A DNA stretch of 62,577 nt from JACPFV01 sp038043245 (GTDB lineage Bacteria; Pseudomonadota; Gammaproteobacteria; Nevskiales; Nevskiaceae), in the NCBI GenBank assembly GCA_038043245.1, contig JBBTCH010000006.1, positions 1 through 62,577 on the forward strand. The letters are read 5' to 3'. Every line of letters begins with the position of its first letter. The stretch's first letter is position 1. The notes below the pieces were generated by a model. That model saw only the letters and a list, made by a program, of their open reading frames with translations. It was not told where the DNA came from and searched no databases. Shown here piece by piece: positions 17,640 through 26,045 of the stretch. Both the position numbers and the translations under genes were made by a program.

Positions 17640-19415
17640 TCAGGCGCTGGTCTCCGGCGGTGGCGTGGACGACAGCACTTCGCCCAGCGAGGTCAGGCCC
17701 TCGGATATTTTCAAGGCGCCGGCGATACGCAGTGGCAGCATGCCTTCCAGCAAAGCCGCCTTGCGCAGCAGTTGCGAATCCGGCTGTTCCTGCATCTGCA
17801 TGCGCAGCGCGTGGGTCACGGTCATGAACTCGTAGAGCCCGACGCGGCCGAGGTAACCCGTCTCGCGGCAGTCGAGACAGCCTTTGGGTTCGAACACTTG
17901 CTTGGGCTGAGCCATTTTCCAGCCGCCGGTGACTTCACGCCAGCGTGCGTCGGAGATCTCCACCGGCTGTTTGCACTTGGGGCACAAACGCCGCACCAGC
18001 CGCTGCGCGACCACGGCAAGCACGGTGGCCTTGATCAGATAGGCCGGCACGCCGAGATCGAGCATGCGCGTCAGTGCGCTGGGCGCATCGTTGGTGTGCA
18101 GCGTGGATAAAACCAGATGGCCGGTGAGCGCTGCCTGCACCGCGATCTCGGCAGTCTCGAGGTCGCGGATCTCGCCGACCATGATGATGTCCGGGTCCTG
18201 GCGCAGCAGCGCGCGCACGCCGCTGGCGAAATTGAGATCAATGTTGGTCTGCACCTGCATCTGGTTGAAGGCGGGCTCGACCAGCTCGATCGGGTCTTCG
18301 ATGGTGCAGACGTTCACTTCCGGCGTGGCGAGTTGCTTGAGCGTGGAATACAGCGTGGTGGTTTTGCCGCTGCCGGTGGGGCCGGTGACCAGCAGGATGC
18401 CGTGGGGTTCTCGGATCAGTTTCTGCCACTGCTGTGCATCGGCGTCGGACAGGCCGAGCTGCGAAAAATCGCGCACCAGCACTTCCGGGTCGAAAATACG
18501 CAGCACCAGCTTCTCGCCGAACGCGGTCGGCAGCGAGGACACGCGCAGTTCGATCTCCTTGCCCTCGGGTGAGCGGGTCTTGATGCGCCCATCCTGCGGC
18601 CGGCGTTTTTCGGCAAGGTCCATGCGCGCGAGGATCTTCAGGCGGCTGACCACGGCGGACATCACCGCCGACGGTGTCTGATAGACCTCGTGCAACACGC
18701 CGTCGATGCGGAAGCGGATGTTGCCGGTGTCGCGGCGCGGTTCCAGATGGATGTCGCTGGCACGCTGGTCGAACGCGTACTGCAGCAGCCAATCGACGAT
18801 GCCGACGATGTGCTGATCGTCGGCGGTGAGCTGGCCTTTGCGGCCCAGATCCATCAGCTGTTCCAGATTCTGGATGCCGGACAACGGCGCCTTGCGCGTC
18901 TCCACCGCGTTCTGCACCGAGCGCGCCAGCGCGTAGAACTCGACCAGATAACGCTGGATGTCGAGCGGATTGGTGATGACGCGCTTGATCTCGCGCTTGG
19001 CCACCTGCGCCACGTCGTGCTCCCAGCCGCGCTGATGCGGCTCGGCGGTGGCGACGGTGACTTCGGTCTTGGTCACCTTGACCGGCAGGATGCCGTAGCG
19101 CGAGGCGTAAGCGTAGGGGATCACCGCAGTGACCCCAGCGACATCCAGCGACAGCGGATCGATGCGCAGATAAGGCAGATCCGACTGTTTGGCCAGCCAC
19201 TGCGTCAGCGTTTCGGCGGTGAGCTTGCGGTGCGCGTCCGTGGCCAGAGGCAGATTGGCTTCGGCGATGATCGCGACCGGATGGCGCGCGTCCTTCGCAT
19301 ATTTGCCACGGATCAGATTGGCCTGTTCGCGCGTGATCGCACCTTCAGCAAGCAGCGCGTCCAGCGTCTCGGTAAGGCCGATTTTCCGCTCGGGCGTCGC
19401 CGTCGCCTTATTCAT
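17640..19415 (-). CDS. PilB/GspE family secretion or pilus assembly ATPase
   Basis: 591 residues with an N-terminal MshEN-like domain (about 20-160) of the type that can bind cyclic di-GMP. The ATPase domain carries ASDIHLEP (Asp box), Walker A GPTGSGKTTTLYS, Walker B region PDIIMVGEIRD and a His box (TGHLVLSTLHTND). A zinc-binding cysteine set (CPKC and CLDC) follows. It powers type IV pilus or type II secretion polymerisation. No pilC, pilD, pilin or gsp gene lies nearby, so it is an isolated locus and pilB versus gspE cannot be settled. Confidence 0.88.
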   Translation of the reverse strand: MNKATATPERKIGLTETLDALLAEGAITREQANLIRGKYAKDARHPVAIIAEANLPLATDAHRKLTAETLTQWLAKQSDLPYLRIDPLSLDVAGVTAVIPYAYASRYGILPVKVTKTEVTVATAEPHQRGWEHDVAQVAKREIKRVITNPLDIQRYLVEFYALARSVQNAVETRKAPLSGIQNLEQLMDLGRKGQLTADDQHIVGIVDWLLQYAFDQRASDIHLEPRRDTGNIRFRIDGVLHEVYQTPSAVMSAVVSRLKILARMDLAEKRRPQDGRIKTRSPEGKEIELRVSSLPTAFGEKLVLRIFDPEVLVRDFSQLGLSDADAQQWQKLIREPHGILLVTGPTGSGKTTTLYSTLKQLATPEVNVCTIEDPIELVEPAFNQMQVQTNIDLNFASGVRALLRQDPDIIMVGEIRDLETAEIAVQAALTGHLVLSTLHTNDAPSALTRMLDLGVPAYLIKATVLAVVAQRLVRRLCPKCKQPVEISDARWREVTGGWKMAQPKQVFEPKGCLDCRETGYLGRVGLYEFMTVTHALRMQMQEQPDSQLLRKAALLEGMLPLRIAGALKISEGLTSLGEVLSSTPPPETSA

Positions 19416-19422
19416 GCGGGCT

Positions 19423-19428
19423 AAGTTA
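19423..19428 (-). promoter_or_regulatory. -10-like TAACTT, leaderless type (pilB/gspE-like)
   Basis: On the minus strand TAACTT ends seven bases before the ATG at 19415; the spacer is AGCCCGC and no Shine-Dalgarno is visible. Confidence 0.4.
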
Positions 19429-19444
19429 GCATTACAAACACGAT

Positions 19445-19501
19445 GTCATCCTGAGCGCTGCGAAGGATCTGATCAGATTCCTCGCGATTGCTCGGAATGA
19501 C
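19445..19501. repeat. Dispersed palindromic repeat, family A
   Basis: Begins GTCATCCTGAGCGCTGCGAA and ends GCTCGGAATGAC. It lies between the divergent PilB-like and GMC genes, orientated opposite to the copy at 5855. Confidence 0.85.
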
Positions 19502-19524
19502 ACGACGCAGAGGGGAGAATAAAA

Positions 19525-21135
19525 ATGAATTACGATTACGTGATCGTTGGCGGCGGTTCGGCGGGTTGTGTATTAGCCAACCGTTTAAGCGCCAGCGGCA
19601 AGCATCAGGTCTGCCTGATCGAAGCCGGTCCGCCGGACACCAACCCGCTGATCCGCATGCCGGGCGGCGTGATCGCGCTGATGCGCGGCGACAGCCACAA
19701 CTGGCAGTTCTGGACCGCGCCGCAGAAGCACCTCAACAACCGCAAGATGTATCTGCCGCGCGGGAAAACCCTCGGCGGCAGCTCGGCGATCAATGCCATG
19801 GTCAACGTCCGCGGCCATGCTTGGGACTACGACCACTGGGCCAGCCTCGGCAATCCCGGCTGGAGCTACAAGGACGTGCTGCCGTATTTCCGCAAGCTGG
19901 AGAACTACGAGCCCGGCAACGACGCCGAATACCACGGCCGCGGCGGACCGCTGAACGTCTCCGATTGCCGCAGCACGAATCCGCTGACGCAGGTTTTTCT
20001 CGAGGCCTGCCAGCAGGCCGGCTACGCGCCGACCCCGGATTTCAACGGCGCGCAGCAGGAAGGCATCGGCCGTTACCGCGTCTATCAAAAAAACGGCGAA
20101 CGTCACAGCAACGCCGAAGCCTATCTGCGCGATGCGGAGTCAAGACCGAACCTGAAGATCATCACCGGCGCGCAGGTCAGCCGTGTGCTGTTTGAAGGCA
20201 AGCGCGCGGTGGGCGTGCGCTACATCGCGGGCGGCAAATTCCACGACGTCACCGCCCAACGCGAGGTGATCCTGTCGGCAGGCAGCATCGGCTCGCCGCA
20301 GCTGCTGCTGCTGTCCGGCGTCGGCGCGAAAGCCGAGATCCAGAAACACGGCATCGCGCTGGTGCACGAGCTGCCGGGCGTCGGCGAGAACCTGCAGGAC
20401 CACCTCGACATCGTCGTCTGCACCAAGGCCAAAAACCGGTTGCCGATGTCCATGCACCCGCTGTCATTGCTGCGCGCGATCTGGGGACTACTCAAATACC
20501 TGTTCGGCCGCACCGGCGAGTACACCAGCAACGTCGCCGAGGGCGGCGCCTTCCTCAAGACCGACCCGAAAGAACCGATCCCCGATCTGCAATGGCATTT
20601 CGTGCCGCTGGCCAACGCGTATCACGGCCTCGATCTGACCCTGGTCGTCAAGCACTACGCTTTTCTGATCATGTGCTGCGACCTGCGGCCGCTGTCGCGC
20701 GGGCGCGTCACGCTGGACTCCGCCGATCCGCTGAAGCCGCCGAAGATCGATCCGAACTGGGGCAGCCACGAGCGCGATATCGAGAAACTGGTCATCGGCA
20801 TCAGGAAGATGCGCCAGGTGCTGGCGCAGAAAGCCTTCGATGCGCACCGCGGAATCGAGATGGAGCCAGGCCCCGACTGCAAGACCGACGAGCAGCTGCG
20901 CGCCTGGGTGCGGCAGAAGGCCGAGGCGATCTATCACCCGGTCGGCACCTGCAAGATGGGGCCCGATGGTGATGCCATGGCGGTGGTGGACGCGCAGCTG
21001 CGCGTGCGCGGACTCAGCGGCTTACGCGTGGTGGACGCCTCGATCATGCCGACGCTGGTGGGCGGCAACACCAACCAGCCGACGACGATGATCGCCGAGA
21101 AAGGCGCGGACCTGATTCTGCAAACCGCAGCGTAA
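19525..21135 (+). CDS. GMC family oxidoreductase (choline/alcohol dehydrogenase-like)
   Basis: 536-residue FAD enzyme. The N-terminal dinucleotide fold VIVGGGSAGCVLANRL is followed by the GMC signature PRGKTLGGSSAINAM. The C-terminal HPVGTCKMG contains the catalytic His, then GGNTNQPTTMIAEKGADLI closes the FAD site. It resembles BetA and long-chain or polyethylene-glycol alcohol dehydrogenases; no betB or betI is nearby, so choline is unlikely. A strong GGGGAG ribosome site precedes the ATG. It is first in an apparent three-gene operon with a lipoprotein and an acyltransferase. Confidence 0.88.
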   Translation: MNYDYVIVGGGSAGCVLANRLSASGKHQVCLIEAGPPDTNPLIRMPGGVIALMRGDSHNWQFWTAPQKHLNNRKMYLPRGKTLGGSSAINAMVNVRGHAWDYDHWASLGNPGWSYKDVLPYFRKLENYEPGNDAEYHGRGGPLNVSDCRSTNPLTQVFLEACQQAGYAPTPDFNGAQQEGIGRYRVYQKNGERHSNAEAYLRDAESRPNLKIITGAQVSRVLFEGKRAVGVRYIAGGKFHDVTAQREVILSAGSIGSPQLLLLSGVGAKAEIQKHGIALVHELPGVGENLQDHLDIVVCTKAKNRLPMSMHPLSLLRAIWGLLKYLFGRTGEYTSNVAEGGAFLKTDPKEPIPDLQWHFVPLANAYHGLDLTLVVKHYAFLIMCCDLRPLSRGRVTLDSADPLKPPKIDPNWGSHERDIEKLVIGIRKMRQVLAQKAFDAHRGIEMEPGPDCKTDEQLRAWVRQKAEAIYHPVGTCKMGPDGDAMAVVDAQLRVRGLSGLRVVDASIMPTLVGGNTNQPTTMIAEKGADLILQTAA

Positions 21136-21137
21136 TC

Positions 21138-21686
21138 ATGAAGTGGCTGGTGGCCCTTGGTTTTTTTGCGCTGATTGCCGGCTGCAAGGCGTTTGACACG
21201 CTGGATCGCATCATCGTCGACCCGAGCCAGGCGATCTCGCTGCACGGCGACACCACCGTGACTGAGGTCGCGCGCAGCCAGCGCTGCAAGGCGCCGGACG
21301 ACATCAGCCGCGTCACCCTGCTCGCCGATCGCGTCGCCGTGGCGCGCTGGCAGGAGCAGCGCGGCGTGCAGCTGCAGGGCAACGAGGCCATCGCCGAGGC
21401 TGCGCACGCGCTGGTGGATGTCGGCCAGCGGCGCAGCGGCGGTTACGGGCTGGCGGTCACCCGCAAGGCGGTGCTGCACGAAGATGGTCATCTGTACTTG
21501 CGCGCCACTTTCGTCGAACCCGCCGAAGGCGCAGCGGTGACGCAGGAAATCACCAGCCCCTGCGTGCTGGTGAAACTGCCCAAGGGCAGGATCCCATTCG
21601 TGCGTGTCTACGACCAGACCGACCGCCTGCGCGCCGACAGCGCACAGCCCGGCGGCGTCTCTGATTTTCTGCGCTGGCCCTTTTAA
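21138..21686 (+). CDS. Lipoprotein with PrcB-like C-terminal domain
   Basis: 182 residues. MKWLVALGFFALIAGC is a lipoprotein signal with Cys16. The C-terminal half (GGYGLAVTRKAVL, then SPCVLVKLPKG) resembles the PrcB C-terminal domain known from protease complexes and lipoproteins; this is recognition by pattern and is moderate only. Its ATG lies two bases after the GMC stop, so it is cotranscribed and probably coupled. No function can be assigned. Confidence 0.65.
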   Translation: MKWLVALGFFALIAGCKAFDTLDRIIVDPSQAISLHGDTTVTEVARSQRCKAPDDISRVTLLADRVAVARWQEQRGVQLQGNEAIAEAAHALVDVGQRRSGGYGLAVTRKAVLHEDGHLYLRATFVEPAEGAAVTQEITSPCVLVKLPKGRIPFVRVYDQTDRLRADSAQPGGVSDFLRWPF

Positions 21687-21696
21687 TGGACCAGTG

Positions 21697-22602
21697 ATGA
21701 GAAAAATATTCGCGCCGCTGACTGGCGGTTTCGTGCTGTTGTTCCTGATCACCAACACGATCTTCTGGGCGACACCGATCTACCTGTTGACCCCGGTCAA
21801 ATACCTCACGCGCGGTCGCCTGCGCGATGCGGTGTCGCGCGCCATGGCGCACATGGGCCAGACCTGGGCCGGCATCAACGTCATCTTCAGCGACGCGGTG
21901 CACGGCACGCACTGGGACATCCGCGGCACCGATGTCCTCAAACCCGACGGCCAATACCTGGTCTGCTGCAACCACCAGACCTGGAACGACATCTTCGTGC
22001 TGATGAAGGCGTTCGGCCGGCGTGCGCCGTTCTTCAAGTTTTTCCTCAAACAGCAACTGATCTGGGTGCCGGTGCTGGGACTGGCCTGGTGGGGACTCGA
22101 TTACCCGTTCATGAAGCGCTACACGAAAGAGCAGATCGAAAAGAATCCTGAACTCAAGGGCAAGGACCTCGCCACTACGCGCATCGCCTGCGAGCGCTAC
22201 GTCAACCAGCCGGTGACGATCCTCAATTTTCTCGAAGGCACGCGCTTCACCGCTGCCAAGCATGCGCGGCAGCAATCACCGTACAAACATTTGCTGAAAC
22301 CGAAGTCCGGTGGCTTCGCCTTCGTGGTGTCGGCGATGGGCGCCAAGCTCAACTCGCTGCTCGACGTCACCATCGTCTATCCCGAGGGCGCGATGGGGTT
22401 CTGGGATTTTCTCTGTGGCCACGTGCGCAGCGTGGTGGTGGAAGTGCGGCGGCTGGAGATCCCGCCGGAGTTTTTCCGCGGCAGTTATGAGAACGATCCG
22501 GTGTTCCGTCAGCAGTTTCAGGACTGGATTGCGAAACTGTGGCAGGACAAGGATCGGCTCATCGGTGAAATGAAAGCGCGCGCCGCGATGCAGCCCGCTT
22601 AA
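21697..22602 (+). CDS. Lysophospholipid/1-acylglycerol-3-phosphate acyltransferase (YihG/PlsC type)
   Basis: 301 residues. One N-terminal membrane segment precedes the acyltransferase motif NHQTWND (H-x4-D). Further blocks FLEGTRFT and VTIVYPEGAMGFW fit the YihG/YihU-like branch of the PlsC superfamily, which esterifies the sn-2 position of lysophosphatidic acid or reshapes phospholipid chains. GTG 21694 directly before ATG 21697 is an alternative start. The frame open further upstream overlaps the lipoprotein gene and is not used. Confidence 0.85.
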   Translation: MRKIFAPLTGGFVLLFLITNTIFWATPIYLLTPVKYLTRGRLRDAVSRAMAHMGQTWAGINVIFSDAVHGTHWDIRGTDVLKPDGQYLVCCNHQTWNDIFVLMKAFGRRAPFFKFFLKQQLIWVPVLGLAWWGLDYPFMKRYTKEQIEKNPELKGKDLATTRIACERYVNQPVTILNFLEGTRFTAAKHARQQSPYKHLLKPKSGGFAFVVSAMGAKLNSLLDVTIVYPEGAMGFWDFLCGHVRSVVVEVRRLEIPPEFFRGSYENDPVFRQQFQDWIAKLWQDKDRLIGEMKARAAMQPA

Positions 22603-22608
22603 CCGCCT

Positions 22609-22635
22609 GTCATTCCGAGCATCGCGAGGAATCTG
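22609..22635. repeat. Half copy of palindromic repeat, family A
   Basis: GTCATTCCGAGCATCGCGAG plus GAATCTG, identical to the left arm of the copy at 5855 but without the right arm. Confidence 0.7.
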
Positions 22636-22662
22636 GGCTTTTTCGTTCCGCCTTGCGGCGGG

Positions 22663-22691
22663 CCCCTTTTTGTCATCGCCACAAAAAGGGG
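22663..22691. terminator. Hairpin between convergent genes
   Basis: CCCCTTTTTGT (22663-22673) and ACAAAAAGGGG (22681-22691) form a perfect 11-bp stem with a 7-base loop. Lying between the acyltransferase and rsmA, both pointing toward it, it is a candidate bidirectional terminator. Confidence 0.5.
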
Positions 22692-22772
22692 CGAAAAAAG
22701 TCTAGCGCCGGATGCGCCTAGAAGATTCCTGCGCTTTAGCGCGGAACGCTTTGGGAGTTAGTTACCCGACCT

Positions 22773-23546
22773 TCAGGCCGGAATAATCTGCCCCGCGAGC
22801 CGCGCAAACGCCTCCGGCGGCAAAGCTTCGGCCCGCACGATCGGATCAATGCCCGCCCTACGGATCTGGTCGGCGTTCAACAGTCCCTTCAGCGCATTGC
22901 TCAGTGTTTTTCGACGCTGGCCAAAAGCGGCTTTGACCACCGCATCGAAGCGCGCGAGGTCGGCGATCGGAAATGGTGCGGGTCGCGGCGTCAGACGCAC
23001 GACGGCGGAATCCACCTGCGGCGGCGGGTTGAACGCACCGGGGCCGATCTCGAACAGCTTGGCGGGCTCGGCGCGCGCGTACAGGGCGACGGTCAGCCGT
23101 CCGTAGTGTTCGCTGTCCGGCGCGGCGCAGATACGCTCGACCACTTCTTTCTGCAGCATGAAGTGCATGTCGGTGATCGCGTCTGATTGTTCGAGCAGGT
23201 GAAACAGCAGCGGCGTCGAGATGTTGTAGGGCAGATTTCCGCACAGGCGCAGTTTCGACCCCAGCGAGCGGAAATCGAACTCCAGTGCGTCAGCCTGATG
23301 AATCTTCAGGCCCGGATGATTTGCACAAGTTTCGAGCAGATGCGGGATCACGTCGCGATCGAGTTCCACCGCCTGCAAGGCGCCAGCGGCCGCCAGCAAC
23401 GGCTTCGTCAGTGCGCCGAGACCAGGACCGATTTCGACCAGCATCTCGCCGGGCTTGGGCGCGATGAAGCGGACGATTTTCGCGATGACGTTGGCATCGT
23501 GCAGAAAATGCTGGCCGAAGCGCTTGCGTGCGCGGTGCGCTTCCAT
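22773..23546 (-). CDS. rsmA: 16S rRNA dimethyladenosine transferase
   Basis: RsmA/KsgA dimethylates A1518 and A1519 of 16S rRNA. The 257 residues begin MEAHRARKRFGQHFL, the family hallmark. VEIGPGLGALT is SAM motif I, NLPYNIS is the catalytic motif and FNPPPQVDSAVVRL the C-terminal signature. The start overlaps the pdxA stop (TGATG), giving tight coupling. The order lptD-surA-pdxA-rsmA is the classic gammaproteobacterial arrangement; apaG and apaH, which often follow, are absent. Confidence 0.97.
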   Translation of the reverse strand: MEAHRARKRFGQHFLHDANVIAKIVRFIAPKPGEMLVEIGPGLGALTKPLLAAAGALQAVELDRDVIPHLLETCANHPGLKIHQADALEFDFRSLGSKLRLCGNLPYNISTPLLFHLLEQSDAITDMHFMLQKEVVERICAAPDSEHYGRLTVALYARAEPAKLFEIGPGAFNPPPQVDSAVVRLTPRPAPFPIADLARFDAVVKAAFGQRRKTLSNALKGLLNADQIRRAGIDPIVRAEALPPEAFARLAGQIIPA

Positions 23547-24559
23547 CAGCGCGTGGCCAATTCAATGGCCAGCTTTACCGCCGCCACAAAACTGCCGCTG
23601 TCGGCCTTGCCGGTGCCGGCGAGATCGAGTGCAGTGCCATGGTCCACCGAGGTGCGGATGAACGGCAGACCCAAGGTGACGTTCACCGCCTCGCCGAAGC
23701 TGGCGTGCTTGAGCACCGGCAAACCCTGGTCGTGGTACATCGCCAGCACCGCATCGGCATTCTTCAGATATTTCGGTGTGAACAGCGTGTCGGCCGGCAA
23801 TGGCCCGGTCAGACACAGACCTTCGGCGCGCAGCTTCTCCAGCACCGGAATGATGACGTCGATTTCCTCGCGGCCTTGATGGCCAGCTTCGCCGGCGTGC
23901 GGGTTCAAGCCGGCCACCAGGATGCGCGGCTGCCTGATCCCGAACTTGGTTCGCAGATCGCCGTTCAGCACGCGCAGCACTGCTTCTAGGCGCTCACGGG
24001 TGATGGCACGTGGCACTTCGGCCAGCGGCAGATGCGTGGTGGCGACGGCGACGCGCAATCCGCCGCCCATCAGCATCATCACCGGCATCGCCGCGCCGCT
24101 GAGCTCGGCCAGGAATTCCGTGTGGCCGCTGAAAGCGAAGCCGGCATCGTTGATCACGGATTTCTGCACGGGGCCCGTCACCAGTGCTTGTGCGCGTCCG
24201 TCGAGGCAGTGGCGGGTCGCCGTCTTCAGCGCCTTCAGCACCGCGGCAGCGTTGGCCGGATTCAATACGCCGGACTTCACGGGCGCGGCCAGCGGCTGCG
24301 CGCGAATCTTCAACTCGCCGCGACGATGGGCTTTGGGTGTTGCCGAAAAATCGGCGGCGCTCAGCGTGAGCGGCAGTCGCAGGCGTTTGGCGCGTACCTG
24401 CAACAGTTCAGGATCAGCGACCGCGATGAGTTCGGCGCGCCAGGATTTCTGCGCAAGGGCAATCAACAGATCGGGCCCGATGCCGGCGGGTTCGCCGGCG
24501 GTCAACAGCAATCGAGGCAGCGCGGGCGACTTCGCGCGCGTGCGGCGCGAGTGCGGCAT
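23546..24559 (-). CDS. pdxA: 4-hydroxythreonine-4-phosphate dehydrogenase
   Basis: Catalyses the NAD-dependent oxidation and decarboxylation of 4-phosphohydroxy-threonine in pyridoxal phosphate synthesis. 337 residues with the family N-terminal block GEPAGIGPDL, metal-binding His residues in FSGHTEFLAE and MYHDQGLPVLK, and the C-terminal VDHGTALDLAGTGKAD. It starts three bases after the surA stop and overlaps rsmA by one base. Confidence 0.96.
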   Translation of the reverse strand: MPHSRRTRAKSPALPRLLLTAGEPAGIGPDLLIALAQKSWRAELIAVADPELLQVRAKRLRLPLTLSAADFSATPKAHRRGELKIRAQPLAAPVKSGVLNPANAAAVLKALKTATRHCLDGRAQALVTGPVQKSVINDAGFAFSGHTEFLAELSGAAMPVMMLMGGGLRVAVATTHLPLAEVPRAITRERLEAVLRVLNGDLRTKFGIRQPRILVAGLNPHAGEAGHQGREEIDVIIPVLEKLRAEGLCLTGPLPADTLFTPKYLKNADAVLAMYHDQGLPVLKHASFGEAVNVTLGLPFIRTSVDHGTALDLAGTGKADSGSFVAAVKLAIELATR

Positions 24560-24562
24560 TGA

Positions 24563-25978
24563 TTAAGGCGGCGGCGGGGGAGGTGGCGTCGGTGCCAAGG
24601 GTGCCGCAGGAGCCGGCGCCGGCTCGCTGACGACCGGTGCCGCCGGCGCGATGGCAGGACTTGGCGTCGGAACAGGCGTTGGCACGACGGCAGGCTTGGC
24701 GGCGACTTCGGCTTCCAGCCGCATCTCGACATACGCTTCTGCGCGCAGACGCCGCAGCCACAGCTCATATTCCTCGGCGGTCTTGCGATTGGCGATGGAC
24801 TGGCGCGCGCGCGCGCGGCGCGTGTCGTCGGTGATGTCACGTGTGCGGCGCTCGGCGACTCTGGCGATGTGCCAGCCGAAGCTGGTGCGGAACGGCTCCG
24901 ACATCTCGCCGGGCTTCAGCGTATCCAGCACCTGCTGGAAGTCGGGTGAGAACAGACCCGGCTGCGCCCAGCCCAGATCGCCGCCGGCCGCTTTGGAGCC
25001 GGGGTCGTCGGAAAACTGTTTGGCCAGCGCTTCGAAGTTTTCGCCTTTCTTTATGCGGTCATGAAAATCGCGCATCTGCAGACGAGTCTGCTCTTCGTCA
25101 CGGATCGCGTTGGGCATCAGCAGGATGTGCTGCGCACGGGTTTCCTCGGCGGTATCGCGCGCAACCAGGCTGCGCTGCTCGCGCAGCCACAGGATCTGAT
25201 ACCCGGAGCCACCTTCGATGACACTGCTGATCGCGCCGGGCTTGAGCCGCAGCAGTGCGCGGGCGAACAGATCCGGCAGGTCTTCGGCCTTGCGCCAGCC
25301 TAGATCACCGCCTTCCAGCGCCTGCTGGCCGTCGGAATTCTCGATCGCCAGCTTGGCGAAGTCTTCGCCGGCCTTGATGCGCTGCAGCAGCAGCTCGGCC
25401 TTGGCTTTGGCCACCCCGCGCGCAGCGGCGTCGGCGCCTTCGGCCACCGACACCAGGATGTGCGACAGCCGGTATTCGTTGTCGGCAGTGCGGGCCTGAT
25501 CCTTGAGAAACGTCGCGATGTCCTGATCGGTGACCAAGACGCGGGACTCGACTTCCTTCGAACGCAAGCGGCTGATGATGACTTCGTCGCGGATCTGCTC
25601 GCGCACGGCGATGTAGTCCATGCCCTCTTCGCGCAATTTGTCGGCGAATGCCGGCAGCGAGACGCCGTTCTGCGCGGCAATGCGGCCCATCACCTCGTTG
25701 AGTTCACGGTCGTCGACGCGGATGCCGGCTTCCTGCGCGCGCTGGGTCTGCACGCGCAACGTGATCAGCCGTTCCAGCACCTGTTCCTGCAGCGCATCGG
25801 CGGGCGGCGTGGCGATGCCGCGACCGGCGATCTCCTGGCGGGCGACACCGATGGCGCGATCGAGCTCGCTCTGCAGCACCACGCCGTCGTTGACCACGGC
25901 GACGATGCGGTCGATCGGCTCGGCGGCGGCGTGAACCGTGCTGGCGAAAAACGTGAGGAAAACAATGAGTAGACGCAC
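24563..25978 (-). CDS. surA: Periplasmic chaperone / peptidyl-prolyl isomerase SurA with Pro-rich tail
   Basis: Escorts outer-membrane beta-barrel proteins, including LptD, through the periplasm. From the GTG at 25978, VRLLIVFLTFFASTVHAAA is a Sec signal; the mature protein begins AEPIDRIVAVVNDGVVLQSE. Two parvulin domains follow (SHILVSVAEG and QHILLMPNAI begin them). The 471 residues exceed the usual about 430 because of a Pro/Ala-rich C-terminal tail of about 45 residues ending in seven prolines. The open frame running upstream to 26599 is not coding: it overlaps the 3' end of lptD and has no signal peptide. Confidence 0.95.
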   Translation of the reverse strand: MRLLIVFLTFFASTVHAAAEPIDRIVAVVNDGVVLQSELDRAIGVARQEIAGRGIATPPADALQEQVLERLITLRVQTQRAQEAGIRVDDRELNEVMGRIAAQNGVSLPAFADKLREEGMDYIAVREQIRDEVIISRLRSKEVESRVLVTDQDIATFLKDQARTADNEYRLSHILVSVAEGADAAARGVAKAKAELLLQRIKAGEDFAKLAIENSDGQQALEGGDLGWRKAEDLPDLFARALLRLKPGAISSVIEGGSGYQILWLREQRSLVARDTAEETRAQHILLMPNAIRDEEQTRLQMRDFHDRIKKGENFEALAKQFSDDPGSKAAGGDLGWAQPGLFSPDFQQVLDTLKPGEMSEPFRTSFGWHIARVAERRTRDITDDTRRARARQSIANRKTAEEYELWLRRLRAEAYVEMRLEAEVAAKPAVVPTPVPTPSPAIAPAAPVVSEPAPAPAAPLAPTPPPPPPP

Positions 25979-26045
25979 GGGGAAATGGGGTGTTTTTTTA
26001 GAGGGCGCTAGGGTATCACTTGGAACCCTGATCCGGCGCGACGGT

